From IMG/VR virus record IMGVR_UViG_3300032046_002091, positions 1 to 30,465 of that record: a DNA stretch of 30,465 nucleotides, one strand, 5' to 3'. The position numbers were made by a program, and so were the translations under genes. The notes under the pieces are model-generated. The model saw only the letters and a list, made by a program, of their open reading frames with translations. It had not been told where the DNA came from and did no database searches. This document shows, piece by piece, positions 18,690 through 26,321 of the stretch. This stretch comes from a virus. The stretch's first letter is position 1, and every line of letters starts with the position of its first letter.

Positions 18690-18953
18690 ATGCCAGAGAC
18701 AAACGCTAATGGCGATGTAGCCATGAAATATATGCAACCCGCCGATAAATATGTTAGGGTAGGCGGAGAGATTCGTTATCGAGAATATATGTTCAAGGTT
18801 GGTGCTGCTGGTATCAGCATGGCATGGATAATTCCATCCGATGTTCCAGAAGTTTTGAAGATAATGGGTGGATGTTGTAATAGTCAAGCTCCCATGTTTC
18901 GTTATGCTAATGCGGGTGATGTTCGTATCTGGACAGGTGTGGCAGAGCGGTGA
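18690..18953 (+). CDS. Hypothetical protein with Gly-Gly-Cys-Cys motif (87 aa)
   Basis: An 87-residue protein with a middle section of beta strands (RVGGEIRYREYMFKVGAAGI) and the motif MGGCCNSQAPMFRYANAGDV near residues 59-78. Short phage proteins with CC-x-Q motifs near capsid genes are common, but I cannot name a family. It starts two bases after the previous stop and has no strong ribosome binding site, so coupling is likely. Its own stop codon supplies the TG of the next gene's promoter. Confidence 0.68.
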   Translation: MPETNANGDVAMKYMQPADKYVRVGGEIRYREYMFKVGAAGISMAWIIPSDVPEVLKIMGGCCNSQAPMFRYANAGDVRIWTGVAER

Positions 18954-18959
18954 TATAAT
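18930..18959 (+). promoter_or_regulatory. Strong promoter for the holin-like gene
   Basis: TGGACA (18930-18935, five of six), an 18-base spacer and a perfect TATAAT (18954-18959) preceded by TG one base upstream (extended -10). It is embedded in the end of the 18690-18953 gene and starts the message of the 18988 gene about 20 bases before its ATG. Confidence 0.75.
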
Positions 18960-18987
18960 TAGTAAAATTCTAAACAGGAGAAAATAA

Positions 18988-19185
18988 ATGGACAAGTCAG
19001 TTGTGGTAGCATTGGTAGATAGTGTAATTTTAGTGTTGGTTTATGTTCTAAGTAAATATGTACCTGCTCCTTGGGTAGATGTGGCAAAGAATATTTTGAC
19101 CTACTTGCAACCTGTGATTGTGATATATATTTTGAGTTTGCTTGGAATTGAGGTTGTAGCAAAACTGGCGCAGGCTTTACAGTAA
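18988..19185 (+). CDS. Two-span membrane protein, possible holin (65 aa)
   Basis: A 65-residue protein with two hydrophobic segments, VVVALVDSVILVLVYVLSKY (about 5-24) and ILTYLQPVIVIYILSLLGIE (about 36-55), separated by a short polar loop (VPAPWVDVAKN). The size and two-span layout match class II/III holins, which time membrane permeabilisation at lysis. It has ACAGGAGAAAATAA before its ATG and its own strong promoter. No endolysin is adjacent, so the holin call is tentative. Confidence 0.6.
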   Translation: MDKSVVVALVDSVILVLVYVLSKYVPAPWVDVAKNILTYLQPVIVIYILSLLGIEVVAKLAQALQ

Positions 19186-19229
19186 TCTCTAATTCAACTC
19201 TAATGTTGAAATCTTATATTAGAATGTAA

Positions 19230-19263
19230 AATAGTGCATAGAGCATATTATCTATGCACTATT
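19230..19263. terminator. 13-bp hairpin between holin-like gene and next unit
   Basis: AATAGTGCATAGA (19230-19242) and TCTATGCACTATT (19251-19263) pair perfectly over 13 bp with an eight-base loop. On the plus strand it is followed by AAAATTG, so it is not a classic plus-strand terminator; on the minus strand the stem ends in TTTT. It could be a transcript stabiliser or processing site in front of 19287, or a regulatory hairpin. Confidence 0.55.
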
Positions 19264-19283
19264 AAAATTGAAAGGATATAAAT
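19263..19283 (+). repeat. 21-base leader repeat, copy 1
   Basis: TAAAATTGAAAGGATATAAAT, 21 bases, is identical at 19793-19813, in front of two different genes. It contains the AAAGGATATAA ribosome binding site. In copy 2 it includes the A and T of the ATG. It looks like a copied translation-initiation cassette. Confidence 0.65.
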
Positions 19284-19286
19284 ATT

Positions 19287-19574
19287 ATGATATGTTTTAA
19301 ACAGAAATATGGTGAATGGCAGGTTGATGATGGAGCTAATCTATATAGAGATAGATATTGTACATCTTTAGATGAAATTAATGCTATGATTGATCCATTA
19401 ATATTCTTTCATTGGGAAGAGGAAAGATTTTATCAACGAAGAATAAAAAATCCAGAATTGGTTGGTTTTGTAGCTGTAGAGGATGAAGTTGTAGAGAGAG
19501 ATAGAATGCGTCAACGTACTATAACCTACTGTTCTAAAAATCATTGTCGATTTGTAGAATATAAAAAGGAATAA
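19287..19574 (+). CDS. Hypothetical protein (95 aa)
   Basis: A 95-residue charged protein, MICFKQKYGEWQVDDGANLY..., with an acidic N-terminal half and a C-terminus holding CSKNHCRFVEYKKE (a CxxxxC pair). The ATG follows GAAAGGATATAAATATT. No membrane segment and no family match. Confidence 0.68.
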   Translation: MICFKQKYGEWQVDDGANLYRDRYCTSLDEINAMIDPLIFFHWEEERFYQRRIKNPELVGFVAVEDEVVERDRMRQRTITYCSKNHCRFVEYKKE

Positions 19575-19576
19575 AT

Positions 19577-19792
19577 ATGAATGACACAGTTACAATTAGT
19601 TTTTGGGGAAAATCTGGTTTGATATTTAGGATAAACTCTACTTTTTATCCTAACTATCATGTTGGAGATATTATTTATTTGACTGGTAAGCAATTCAAAA
19701 TCGTAAAAATATCATATTTTGTTATTGAGATTGAAAATCAGGGGGTATTTAATTTAGATGTTGAGGTAAAAACAGCAGAAAATTATGACTAG
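19577..19792 (+). CDS. Small beta-rich hypothetical protein (71 aa)
   Basis: A 71-residue protein with alternating hydrophobic strands: TVTISFWGKSGLIFRI, YHVGDIIYLTGKQFKIVKIS, YFVIEIENQGVFNLDVEVK. The pattern suggests a small beta barrel or OB/SH3-like fold, where 'VGDIIYLTGKQFKIVKI' is typical of a short-loop barrel. AAAAAGGAATAA precedes the ATG, which starts three bases after the upstream stop codon begins. Role unknown. Confidence 0.68.
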   Translation: MNDTVTISFWGKSGLIFRINSTFYPNYHVGDIIYLTGKQFKIVKISYFVIEIENQGVFNLDVEVKTAENYD

Positions 19793-19813
19793 TAAAATTG
19801 AAAGGATATAAAT
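19793..19813 (+). repeat. 21-base leader repeat, copy 2
   Basis: Identical to 19263-19283 and placed directly in front of the 19812 gene, so that the last two bases are the A and T of its ATG. It provides the ribosome binding site AAAGGATATAA. Confidence 0.65.
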
Positions 19814-20099
19814 GAGAGAGTGGCACGAAGTTTTTGTTTGCGAAACTTGTCGATTCAAGGTATTGCCAACGCTAATTAATGAAATTCCACCAACACCACA
19901 TGAACGTAAAGATATGTTTATTGGTACTTATATCCAGGCGCGAAAAGCTGGGTGGCGTATGTATGCTAAGTTGTGGTTCTGTCCCGAATGCGTTGCCGAT
20001 GGAAGTTATATAGAATATTGTATTGATAGAGAAATGGAAATACATCATTATTTTGGGTGGATGTCACGGGAAGAAATCAAAAAGGAATGGATGGAATGA
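19812..20099 (+). CDS. Small zinc-binding-type protein (95 aa)
   Basis: A 95-residue protein with two CxxC pairs, VCETCRFKV (about 9-17) and WFCPECVADG (about 55-64), as in a zinc ribbon, joined by a helical insertion (HERKDMFIGTYIQARKAG). The C-terminus is acidic and helical (GWMSREEIKKEWME). It may bind nucleic acid or protein. Its last codons overlap the RmlD-like start (ATGA), so it belongs to the same transcript as the glycan island. Confidence 0.7.
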   Translation: MREWHEVFVCETCRFKVLPTLINEIPPTPHERKDMFIGTYIQARKAGWRMYAKLWFCPECVADGSYIEYCIDREMEIHHYFGWMSREEIKKEWME

Positions 20100-20935
20100 T
20101 ACGAATTGCTGTTACTGGCCCAAACGGTAGATTGGGTTCTCAACTTGTATTGATGGGGTGTACGCCCTTAGAATGTGATATTACCAAACCGGAAGAGATT
20201 GAATTGGCTTTGGTAATGACTAAACCAGACGTGGTTATAAACTGTGCCGGATTTACTAACGTAGACGCCTGTGAAACGGATGAAGGATGGAAGAAAGCTA
20301 TTGCGGTAAATATGCACGGAATAGAGAAATTACGCAATGTATTTTCTGGTAGATTAATTCATATCAGCACAGACTATATCTTTGATGGTAAACGCGGCCC
20401 ATATTCAGAAAGCCACAAAGATACATCTCCGGTAAATTTATATGGAAGCACAAAACTAGGGGGCGAAATTGTACTTTTACACTCTATGAGTACAAATCCA
20501 ACTTGCATCGTGCGTACTACAGGGTTATTTGGTGGATTTGGGCATAAGTCAGATTTTGCAGATGCGGTTATCGAATATCTATCTGCCGGCAAAGAAATTT
20601 TAGTGTCAAATGAATTGATAGGCAATCAGACTTATGTTCCATTTCTGGCAGAGGCCTTATTGAAATTAGCAACTATGGAATGGACGCACAAAATAATTCA
20701 TATTGGAAGTTCCGACATTATTAGTCGATATGAGTTTGCGCTTCTAGTTGCTTCTGTATATGGATTGAATAAAGACCTCATTCATCCCTGTAATAATCGA
20801 GATATAATGGGATGGATAGCAGAACGACCAAAGAAGGGCGGACTAAAAACGATTTTGGCAAAGAAACTATGTTTACCTATCTATACTGTATGGGATGGTA
20901 TTCAACATTATAAGAATGATACGAGGAAGGCATGA
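20096..20935 (+). CDS. rmlD: dTDP-4-dehydrorhamnose reductase-like protein (RmlD family, 279 aa)
   Basis: RmlD reduces the 4-keto group of a dTDP-6-deoxy sugar to give dTDP-L-rhamnose, using NADPH. The sequence has the Rossmann motif GPNGRLG (8-14), INCAGFTNVDACE (48-60), the catalytic STDYIFDGKRGPYSE (91-105) and the Tyr-x-x-x-Lys pair in LYGSTK (Y116, K120). The length of 279 is normal. The start at 20096 overlaps the upstream gene by four bases and follows AAAAAGGAATGGATGGA. It could act on dTDP-rhamnose or on a CDP- or dTDP-linked 6-deoxysugar. It opens the glycan island. Confidence 0.87.
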   Translation: MIRIAVTGPNGRLGSQLVLMGCTPLECDITKPEEIELALVMTKPDVVINCAGFTNVDACETDEGWKKAIAVNMHGIEKLRNVFSGRLIHISTDYIFDGKRGPYSESHKDTSPVNLYGSTKLGGEIVLLHSMSTNPTCIVRTTGLFGGFGHKSDFADAVIEYLSAGKEILVSNELIGNQTYVPFLAEALLKLATMEWTHKIIHIGSSDIISRYEFALLVASVYGLNKDLIHPCNNRDIMGWIAERPKKGGLKTILAKKLCLPIYTVWDGIQHYKNDTRKA

Positions 20936-21156
20936 AGAAAATTAGGGATGGGAAATCGGGGGAAGTTACGGCGGAAATATTTGAAACTATGTTCCCTGAT
21001 AAGCCAGAAGTCTTGTTGATGGATTTCCTAAAAACGGGCAACTCAGACATATGGTGTGTAAAGAAGTTGAATGATTTGGATGTTGGAGTTATCCATATTA
21101 ATAGGGGATATGCACAAAAATTATTAGATGAGTTTAAAATTCTTAGAGGAAAGTAA
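20932..21156 (+). CDS. Hypothetical protein (74 aa)
   Basis: A 74-residue protein, MKKIRDGKSGEVTAEIFETM..., with a helical N-terminus and a C-terminal half of strand, turn and helix (LDVGVIHINRGYAQKLLDEF). The ATG overlaps the RmlD stop (ATGA). No family is recognised. It is charged and soluble. Confidence 0.62.
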   Translation: MKKIRDGKSGEVTAEIFETMFPDKPEVLLMDFLKTGNSDIWCVKKLNDLDVGVIHINRGYAQKLLDEFKILRGK

Positions 21157-21357
21157 ATGGGAATTAGAAGTGTTATATCTCATGTGGGCAAAAGCCTAAA
21201 GTTTGTTATTATTCAACTAGGCGATCATGATTATTATGATCCTGAGGCAGAACGCGAAGTTGTTCAAATGCATAAAACTGGAAGAAGTCCACATAATCTT
21301 GGATTTAGTGATAAGACAAATACAATATTTATTGGGGATAGAGATGATCCGAAATGA
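21157..21357 (+). CDS. Hypothetical protein (66 aa)
   Basis: A 66-residue protein, MGIRSVISHVGKSLKFVIIQ..., with hydrophobic strands followed by an acidic segment (LGDHDYYDPEAEREVVQMHK) and a polar C-terminus. It begins immediately after the previous stop and its stop overlaps the next gene (ATGA). AGAGGAAAGTAA precedes the ATG. Not recognised. Confidence 0.62.
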   Translation: MGIRSVISHVGKSLKFVIIQLGDHDYYDPEAEREVVQMHKTGRSPHNLGFSDKTNTIFIGDRDDPK

Positions 21358-22097
21358 TTAGCCTTATTATGCCTTTTTATGGGCGTTACGAACTAGTACA
21401 CAAACGCCTTCAAGAACTCTGGCAATATATTCCAAGAACAGATTTCGAGATTATAGTTATCAATAATGCCAGTCCTGGCGATAGGGATTATGAAGGTAAT
21501 ATAGCGTGGTGGCAGAACAAAGTAGATAATCCCCATAAGATTAGGTATCATGCGAACAAGGAAAATCTTGGATTTGGAGGTGGGATGAACCAGGGGGCTA
21601 AACATGCTAATGGAGATATTTTAATATTTTTTTCTAATGATGTAATTGTAAGTGGCGATTTTGTGACACAATTAGTCACATTGATGCAGAAAGATAACAA
21701 AATGTTATTGGGCGGGGAAATGATTGATTGGCCTGCTGGATGGAATGAGTTTGATATTGATAATAAACACATTCATATTGCTTATTGTAATGGCTGGCTA
21801 CTCTCTACGACTAAACAAGCGTGGGAACAATCTGATGGATTTGATCCTCTATATGGAAAGTTTGATTATGAGGACGTTGATATTAGTACGAGGTTCACTG
21901 AGATGGGGTATAATTTAGTTGCTTTGAATAGTCCATATCTACACCACATGGGTGGAGCAACTATAAATTCTATGGGAATAGATAGAACAAAGTATACGAG
22001 AGAGCATCGGGAATTATATATCAATAAATGGAAAGGGAAACTACTTCAAATCTATCAGATACAAGAGGAACAAAGATATGTCAACAGAATTAGTTAG
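21354..22097 (+). CDS. Family 2 glycosyltransferase (247 aa)
   Basis: A GT-A fold family 2 glycosyltransferase, which transfers a sugar from a nucleotide donor with inversion. Seen: the N-terminal strand SLIMPFYGRYELV, donor-site INNASPGDRDYEG (35-47), NLGFGGGMNQGAKHANGDIL (71-90), the metal-binding acidic motif at FFSNDVIV (92-99) and the catalytic-acceptor region FDYEDVDISTRF (170-181). The C-terminus lacks a membrane anchor. It overlaps the preceding and following genes, as the whole island does. Confidence 0.88.
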   Translation: MISLIMPFYGRYELVHKRLQELWQYIPRTDFEIIVINNASPGDRDYEGNIAWWQNKVDNPHKIRYHANKENLGFGGGMNQGAKHANGDILIFFSNDVIVSGDFVTQLVTLMQKDNKMLLGGEMIDWPAGWNEFDIDNKHIHIAYCNGWLLSTTKQAWEQSDGFDPLYGKFDYEDVDISTRFTEMGYNLVALNSPYLHHMGGATINSMGIDRTKYTREHRELYINKWKGKLLQIYQIQEEQRYVNRIS

Positions 22098-22356
22098 CCA
22101 TGATAGTCAAGGAACACAAATTAGTGTTCTAATTGAGAAAGTAAATTCCTTGGGGGATTCTATTAAAACCTTAGTGGAGGACATTAAAAAGATACAAGAA
22201 GTAACATATGGAAATGGTCAATTAGGACTAGTAGGAAAAGTTACTACAATAGAAAAATGGGTAGAAAGCCAAATTTGGTTCCAACGTTTAATTATTGGAG
22301 CTATTGTAGGACAAATAATTCTGATTTTTGTGTATTTGTTCAAAGTGATTCCATAA
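22078..22356 (+). CDS. Coiled-coil, single-span membrane protein (92 aa)
   Basis: A coiled-coil segment (about 15-45, GTQISVLIEKVNSLGDSIKT, then LVEDIKKIQEV) is followed by a connector and one transmembrane helix (RLIIGAIVGQIILIFVYLF, about 70-88). The architecture of a coiled coil ending in a C-terminal anchor is that of XhlA-like and spanin-like lysis helpers in phages; I cannot distinguish these. AGAGGAACAAAGAT precedes the ATG, which overlaps the GT2 gene by 20 bases. A lysis-type protein would be unusual within a sugar cluster. Confidence 0.65.
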   Translation: MSTELVSHDSQGTQISVLIEKVNSLGDSIKTLVEDIKKIQEVTYGNGQLGLVGKVTTIEKWVESQIWFQRLIIGAIVGQIILIFVYLFKVIP

Positions 22357-22382
22357 AATAAGAAAATAGAAGAAAAATAGAT

Positions 22383-23162
22383 ATGAAAGTAGTTATCTTA
22401 GCGGGTGGTTTAGGAACCAGACTTCAAGAAGAAACCACATCAAAACCGAAACCAATGGTCGAAATTGGGGGACATCCAATTTTGTGGCATATTATGAAGA
22501 TATATTCATGGTATGGTTTTAATGAGTTTGTAATTGGCTTGGGATATAAAGGGGAAATTATTAAAGATTATTTTGTAAATTATTATCACCATCAAGCTAA
22601 TCTAAAGATAAATACCTGTACAGGAATAATTGAAGAGCAAATCTTTTCGGAGTTATCTAAGGATAACTGGATTGTGCATTTACTTGATACCGGCTTGGAT
22701 ACACAGACTGGTGGACGCGTGAAGAGACTTATGGAATATATAGGTGATGAACCAATCATGCTAACTTATGGTGATGGAGTAGCAAATATCAATATTCAAG
22801 AATTGCTTCAATTCCACAAATCTCATGGAAAGATTGCTACTATTACGGCTGTTAGACCGCCAGCCAGATTTGGTAAACTGATTATAAATAATGATAAGTT
22901 AGTTACTGATTTTGAAGAAAAACGACCGATGGAAGCTGGATGGATAAACGGTGGATTTTTTGTTTTTAATCCTGAAATCATTAAATATATTGATGGTGAT
23001 GCTACACCACTTGAGAGAGGGCCATTAGATAATCTTGCTTATGATAATCAACTAATGGCTTATACCTATGAAGGATTTTGGCACTGCATGGATACAATGC
23101 GAGATGTAATTGATTTAGAATCGCTTTGGAAATCTGATAATGCGCCATGGAAAATCTGGTAA
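22383..23162 (+). CDS. rfbF: Glucose-1-phosphate cytidylyltransferase (259 aa)
   Basis: RfbF makes CDP-glucose from CTP and glucose-1-phosphate, the first step to CDP-linked 6-deoxy and dideoxy sugars. Signature elements are the nucleotidyltransferase N-terminus VVILAGGLGTRLQEETTSKP (3-22), KPMVEIGGHPILWHIMKIYS (23-42), the activated-sugar region LTYGDGVANI (metal Asp), TAVRPPARFGKL, EEKRPMEAGWINGGFFVFNP and FWHCMDTMRDV near the C-terminus. The length is the family norm (about 257). AAAAATAGAT precedes the ATG. The specific set EEKP/MEAGWINGGFFV fits RfbF better than RmlA. Confidence 0.93.
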   Translation: MKVVILAGGLGTRLQEETTSKPKPMVEIGGHPILWHIMKIYSWYGFNEFVIGLGYKGEIIKDYFVNYYHHQANLKINTCTGIIEEQIFSELSKDNWIVHLLDTGLDTQTGGRVKRLMEYIGDEPIMLTYGDGVANINIQELLQFHKSHGKIATITAVRPPARFGKLIINNDKLVTDFEEKRPMEAGWINGGFFVFNPEIIKYIDGDATPLERGPLDNLAYDNQLMAYTYEGFWHCMDTMRDVIDLESLWKSDNAPWKIW

Positions 23163-23175
23163 AGGATATTATAAA

Positions 23176-23625
23176 ATGATTGATGGTGTATGGATTAAAT
23201 CCCTAAAACAAATTCCAGATGAACGCGGTAAAGTGATGTGTATGCTTCGTAGAGATGATCCCTGGTTTGATAAATTTGGGGAGATTTATTTTTCCATTAT
23301 TTATCCCATGGTAATCAAGGGATGGCATCTTCATCTCAAGATGGCTTTGAATTACGCATGTATATCTGGAATGGTTAAACTTGTGCTTTATGATGAGCGA
23401 GAAAATTCTCCTACGAGATATGATTTCCAAGAAATATTCATTGGCGACAGTGATTATTGTTTGGTTCATATTCCTCCAAATATTTGGAATGGCTTTAAAG
23501 GAATTGGTGTTCGATCTGCTATCGTTGCAAATTGTTCCGATATTCCTTATGATCCAGATGAGATTATCAGGCTTGATCCATTTGATCCGAAAATACCTTA
23601 TGATTGGAATCTAAAACATAGATAA
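23176..23625 (+). CDS. RmlC-like cupin sugar epimerase (149 aa)
   Basis: A single cupin domain resembling dTDP-4-dehydrorhamnose 3,5-epimerase, though shorter (RmlC is about 180). Seen: the opening WIKSLKQIPDERGKVMCMLR, the catalytic-His region VIKGWHLHLKMALNYACISG, KLVLYDERENSPT, then VHIPPNIWNGFKGIGVRSAI and the typical end DPFDPKIPYDW. The start is the ATG at 23176 after AAAGGATATTATAAA, and it overlaps nothing. It could epimerise a CDP- or dTDP-4-keto sugar; RmlC-type and WxcM-type cupins cannot be separated by eye. Its pairing with RfbF and the RmlD-like reductase implies deoxysugar synthesis. Confidence 0.78.
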   Translation: MIDGVWIKSLKQIPDERGKVMCMLRRDDPWFDKFGEIYFSIIYPMVIKGWHLHLKMALNYACISGMVKLVLYDERENSPTRYDFQEIFIGDSDYCLVHIPPNIWNGFKGIGVRSAIVANCSDIPYDPDEIIRLDPFDPKIPYDWNLKHR

Positions 23626-23627
23626 AT

Positions 23628-24545
23628 ATGTCAAAACTAAAGATAGTAATTTCTGCTTTAATTTATCCATTTACAATGATGCACTTCTTTTGGATGGCTT
23701 TTGAGCGCAGAGAAGATGTAGAATTATTTGTTCTTGGGCCATATACAGATAACTATATTCCCTGGAATATGGGTATGAGACTTCCTAGGAAATATGTCAA
23801 AGTTCCCGATTTTGCCCTTCCACAAAGTACATCCCAATTCATGCCTCCATACTCTATAGTAAAATCTGTTATCCCTTGGAAGCCAGATTTATGGATACAG
23901 ATTAATGCCGGATTTCACTTTTCCACAAAACCAGATGCAAAGATTGTGGCACACATTCAAACAGACCCGCATGTGCTGAAAGATTTCTACAAAGTTCCCA
24001 TTGAATATTCTGATTTCAACTTTTGTATGCAGGATTTTTATCGAGATGGGAATGAAATTTTATTGCCTTATGCTTATGACCCTGAGATACATTTCCATGA
24101 AGATAGAGAGAAAATCTATGATGCTTGTCTAATTGGTCTACATTATGAGCATCGAAACGCACTTGTGAAGCGTTTGAGAGATAGAGGGCTAAATGTTTAT
24201 TATTCAATAGGCGAAGTTTATTCCGAGTACAGACAAAAGTACAATGAAAGTAAAGTTGCTTTAAGTTGGTCATCTAAATATGATCTTCCCGCACGTTGCT
24301 GGGAATCTTGGGGCATGGAATTGCCTTTAATAACTAATCGTGTTCCTGATTTGAAATTATTCGCTAATGAAAGTGAACATTACTTAGGATTTGATACTGT
24401 GGATGAAGCAGAACAACAAGTAATGACGTTACTCAATGATAAAAAGTTCCGTGATAATTTAGCCGAAAGAGGACATGAAAATGCTAAGGCAGAAACTTAC
24501 GATAAACGCGCACAGACAATATTAGAAACGGTAGGATTAGTATGA
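23628..24545 (+). CDS. CgeB-like glycosyltransferase (305 aa)
   Basis: A GT-B type transferase. The C-terminal half has the signature of the 'glycosyl transferases group 1' variants with CgeB/DUF3880 partners: SKVALSWSSKYDLPARCWES, PLITNRVPDLKLFANESEHY, FRDNLAERGHENAKAETYDK. The N-terminal half has a Pro/Trp-rich stretch (YIPWNMGMRLPRKY) and KIVAHIQTDPHV, a donor-domain strand-turn. It begins two bases after the epimerase stop and its stop overlaps the next start (ATGA). The acceptor is unknown; it would add a sugar to a glycan. Confidence 0.8.
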   Translation: MSKLKIVISALIYPFTMMHFFWMAFERREDVELFVLGPYTDNYIPWNMGMRLPRKYVKVPDFALPQSTSQFMPPYSIVKSVIPWKPDLWIQINAGFHFSTKPDAKIVAHIQTDPHVLKDFYKVPIEYSDFNFCMQDFYRDGNEILLPYAYDPEIHFHEDREKIYDACLIGLHYEHRNALVKRLRDRGLNVYYSIGEVYSEYRQKYNESKVALSWSSKYDLPARCWESWGMELPLITNRVPDLKLFANESEHYLGFDTVDEAEQQVMTLLNDKKFRDNLAERGHENAKAETYDKRAQTILETVGLV

Positions 24546-25321
24546 CTGATCTAAGTATTATTCTTTCTGTAAAAGATCGACCAATTGCGTTACGCAATAC
24601 TTTACAATCCTGGTCTAATTTAGAATGTGACAATTATGAGTTTATTGTTATAGACGATGGTAGTAATGAAGATAATAAAATTGCACATTTTGTAGCAGGT
24701 ATGTCTATCAATTTTCCCTCTTTGAGTTATATTCGATTAGAGAATACTGGATATAGAATACCTAATATTGCCTGGAACGTTGGACTAGAAGAATCCAAAG
24801 GTGATTTTCTTATCTTCGCTATGGGCGATATTATTATCTCTCGCAAGGATATTTGGAAGCATATACAAGATTGCTATGTTGGAAATCGAGTTGGGTTACT
24901 AACATACTTTTTATCCCCCGTAGCCACAGAATATTTATCTATAGTGGAATGGGAAAATGATCCAACGAAACTTGAAACTTCACCAGGATTTTGGAATTGG
25001 CGATCTGAAGAAGGCGAAACTAATCGGCATCGAATACAAAACATAGAACATCATGTAGCACGTACTGCATATGTATTTGGATGTGAACGGAAACGATGGG
25101 AATGGTTTGGTGGACTAAGGAATAAAGATGATTCCCAACTATTGACGGATAATGATTTGTTTTATCGTGAACAATGTTTAGGGATACCAGCAACACCTAT
25201 TCCCGTGGTGAGGGGATACCATCAATGGCATAACAAAATCCTAATTTCAAGTGGTTACGGTTATAATTACAAAACAGAAGCGCAGGCACGGTTATTGGAA
25301 GAAGCGGAGAAAACCAGATGA
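24542..25321 (+). CDS. Family 2 glycosyltransferase (259 aa)
   Basis: A family 2 transferase: DLSIILSVKDRPIALRNTLQ (3-22), the donor-site FIVIDDGSNEDN (about 34-45), NIAWNVGLEESKGDFLIFAM and the acidic motif MGDIIISR (about 94-101). The rest includes FGCERKRWEWFGGLRNKDDS and ends in a charged helix (TEAQARLLEEAEKTR). It is coupled by ATGA overlaps on both sides. It is not the same type as 21354, so it is likely to make a different linkage. Confidence 0.85.
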   Translation: MTDLSIILSVKDRPIALRNTLQSWSNLECDNYEFIVIDDGSNEDNKIAHFVAGMSINFPSLSYIRLENTGYRIPNIAWNVGLEESKGDFLIFAMGDIIISRKDIWKHIQDCYVGNRVGLLTYFLSPVATEYLSIVEWENDPTKLETSPGFWNWRSEEGETNRHRIQNIEHHVARTAYVFGCERKRWEWFGGLRNKDDSQLLTDNDLFYREQCLGIPATPIPVVRGYHQWHNKILISSGYGYNYKTEAQARLLEEAEKTR

Positions 25322-25734
25322 AGAGTAGTAATAATGGACACAAGAAACAATCAAAAACCTATGCCAGTTTTGGAATTATTCATCACTATAATAGTCCTAA
25401 TAGTGCTATTACTATAGACGGCAAAGAAGTACATAGAGAGGAAAAAATTTGGTATGCAGAATATGATGATGAAGGTTATCCGATTAATGGAAGATTTATT
25501 GCTTGCTGTCCTTATGACAATCATTTTGTGTATATTGATCCAATGTGGAAAAAAATTGTCGGTCGATGGTTTGCCCTCTGCACTTGCGGTAGCGTTGCGG
25601 TGATTGTTGGATATAACGCATATAAACAAGAAGCGTCTCCATCTACAGAAGGTACAAATAAAGGTGAAATGTTAGTTTGTAAATGGCATATGGATAATGG
25701 AATACACCAAACTGGTGGTAGGAGATGGGAATGA
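25318..25734 (+). CDS. Hypothetical protein with Cys/His clusters (138 aa)
   Basis: A 138-residue protein. Cysteines and histidines are clustered: FIACCPYDNHF (about 61-71), ALCTCGSVAVIVGYNAYKQE (about 86-105) and MLVCKWHMDNGIHQTGG (about 118-134). This would form a two-site zinc fold. I recall similar phage hypotheticals with CTCGSxAV and C..H...G.H endings, but no named family. It overlaps the upstream gene (ATGA) and the methyltransferase start. Confidence 0.65.
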   Translation: MKSSNNGHKKQSKTYASFGIIHHYNSPNSAITIDGKEVHREEKIWYAEYDDEGYPINGRFIACCPYDNHFVYIDPMWKKIVGRWFALCTCGSVAVIVGYNAYKQEASPSTEGTNKGEMLVCKWHMDNGIHQTGGRRWE

Positions 25735-26321
25735 GAAATTATTTTCATATAGATAGATATTTGAATGAATTAGAGAAAGATGTTTATTATCAGCCTCAGA
25801 AAGGTGACGACCATCTTATTTGGGCTAAGAATATCATTGACCAGTGGGTATCTCAATTAGGCGTAAAAGATGTTTTGGATGTTGGATGTGGAGTAGGTTT
25901 CTGTCAATTGATGTTTGAATCATATGACATAAAATATAAAGGCATTACCTTGGATTCAGATGATTACAAAGACGCCAAGGAAGAAAACAGAAATGTTTAT
26001 ATGCAAGATTATAATTTTATCAATGCCAATGCGAATACTTATGATTTGATATTTGCTCGACATGCGTTGGAGCATAGCCCATTTCCTGTAATAAGTCTTA
26101 TGGAATGGCATAGAGTATCAAAGCAACATCTTGTTATTGTTAATCCTAATCCAGATTATTGGGGATGGGCGGGTAGAAATCATTATGCCGTAGCTAATAT
26201 GACACAACTTAAATTCTATTTGGAACGTTCTGGATGGCAAATAACTAGAGATCAAATAGACAAATACGAAATCTGGATACATGCAATAAAAGTAGAAAGG
26301 AAAATACCTTATTATGAATAG
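25731..26321 (+). CDS. Class I SAM-dependent methyltransferase (196 aa)
   Basis: A small-molecule or sugar methyltransferase of the Methyltransf_11 type. SAM motif I is VLDVGCGVGFCQ (48-59), the acidic residue of motif II is in GITLDSDDY (about 72-80), and motif post-II is YDLIFARHALEHSPFPV (about 106-122). The context of sugar genes suggests O-methylation of a glycan. I chose the ATG at 25731, which has AGGAG six bases upstream and overlaps the upstream TGA; a longer start exists at 25725. Confidence 0.85.
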   Translation: MRNYFHIDRYLNELEKDVYYQPQKGDDHLIWAKNIIDQWVSQLGVKDVLDVGCGVGFCQLMFESYDIKYKGITLDSDDYKDAKEENRNVYMQDYNFINANANTYDLIFARHALEHSPFPVISLMEWHRVSKQHLVIVNPNPDYWGWAGRNHYAVANMTQLKFYLERSGWQITRDQIDKYEIWIHAIKVERKIPYYE

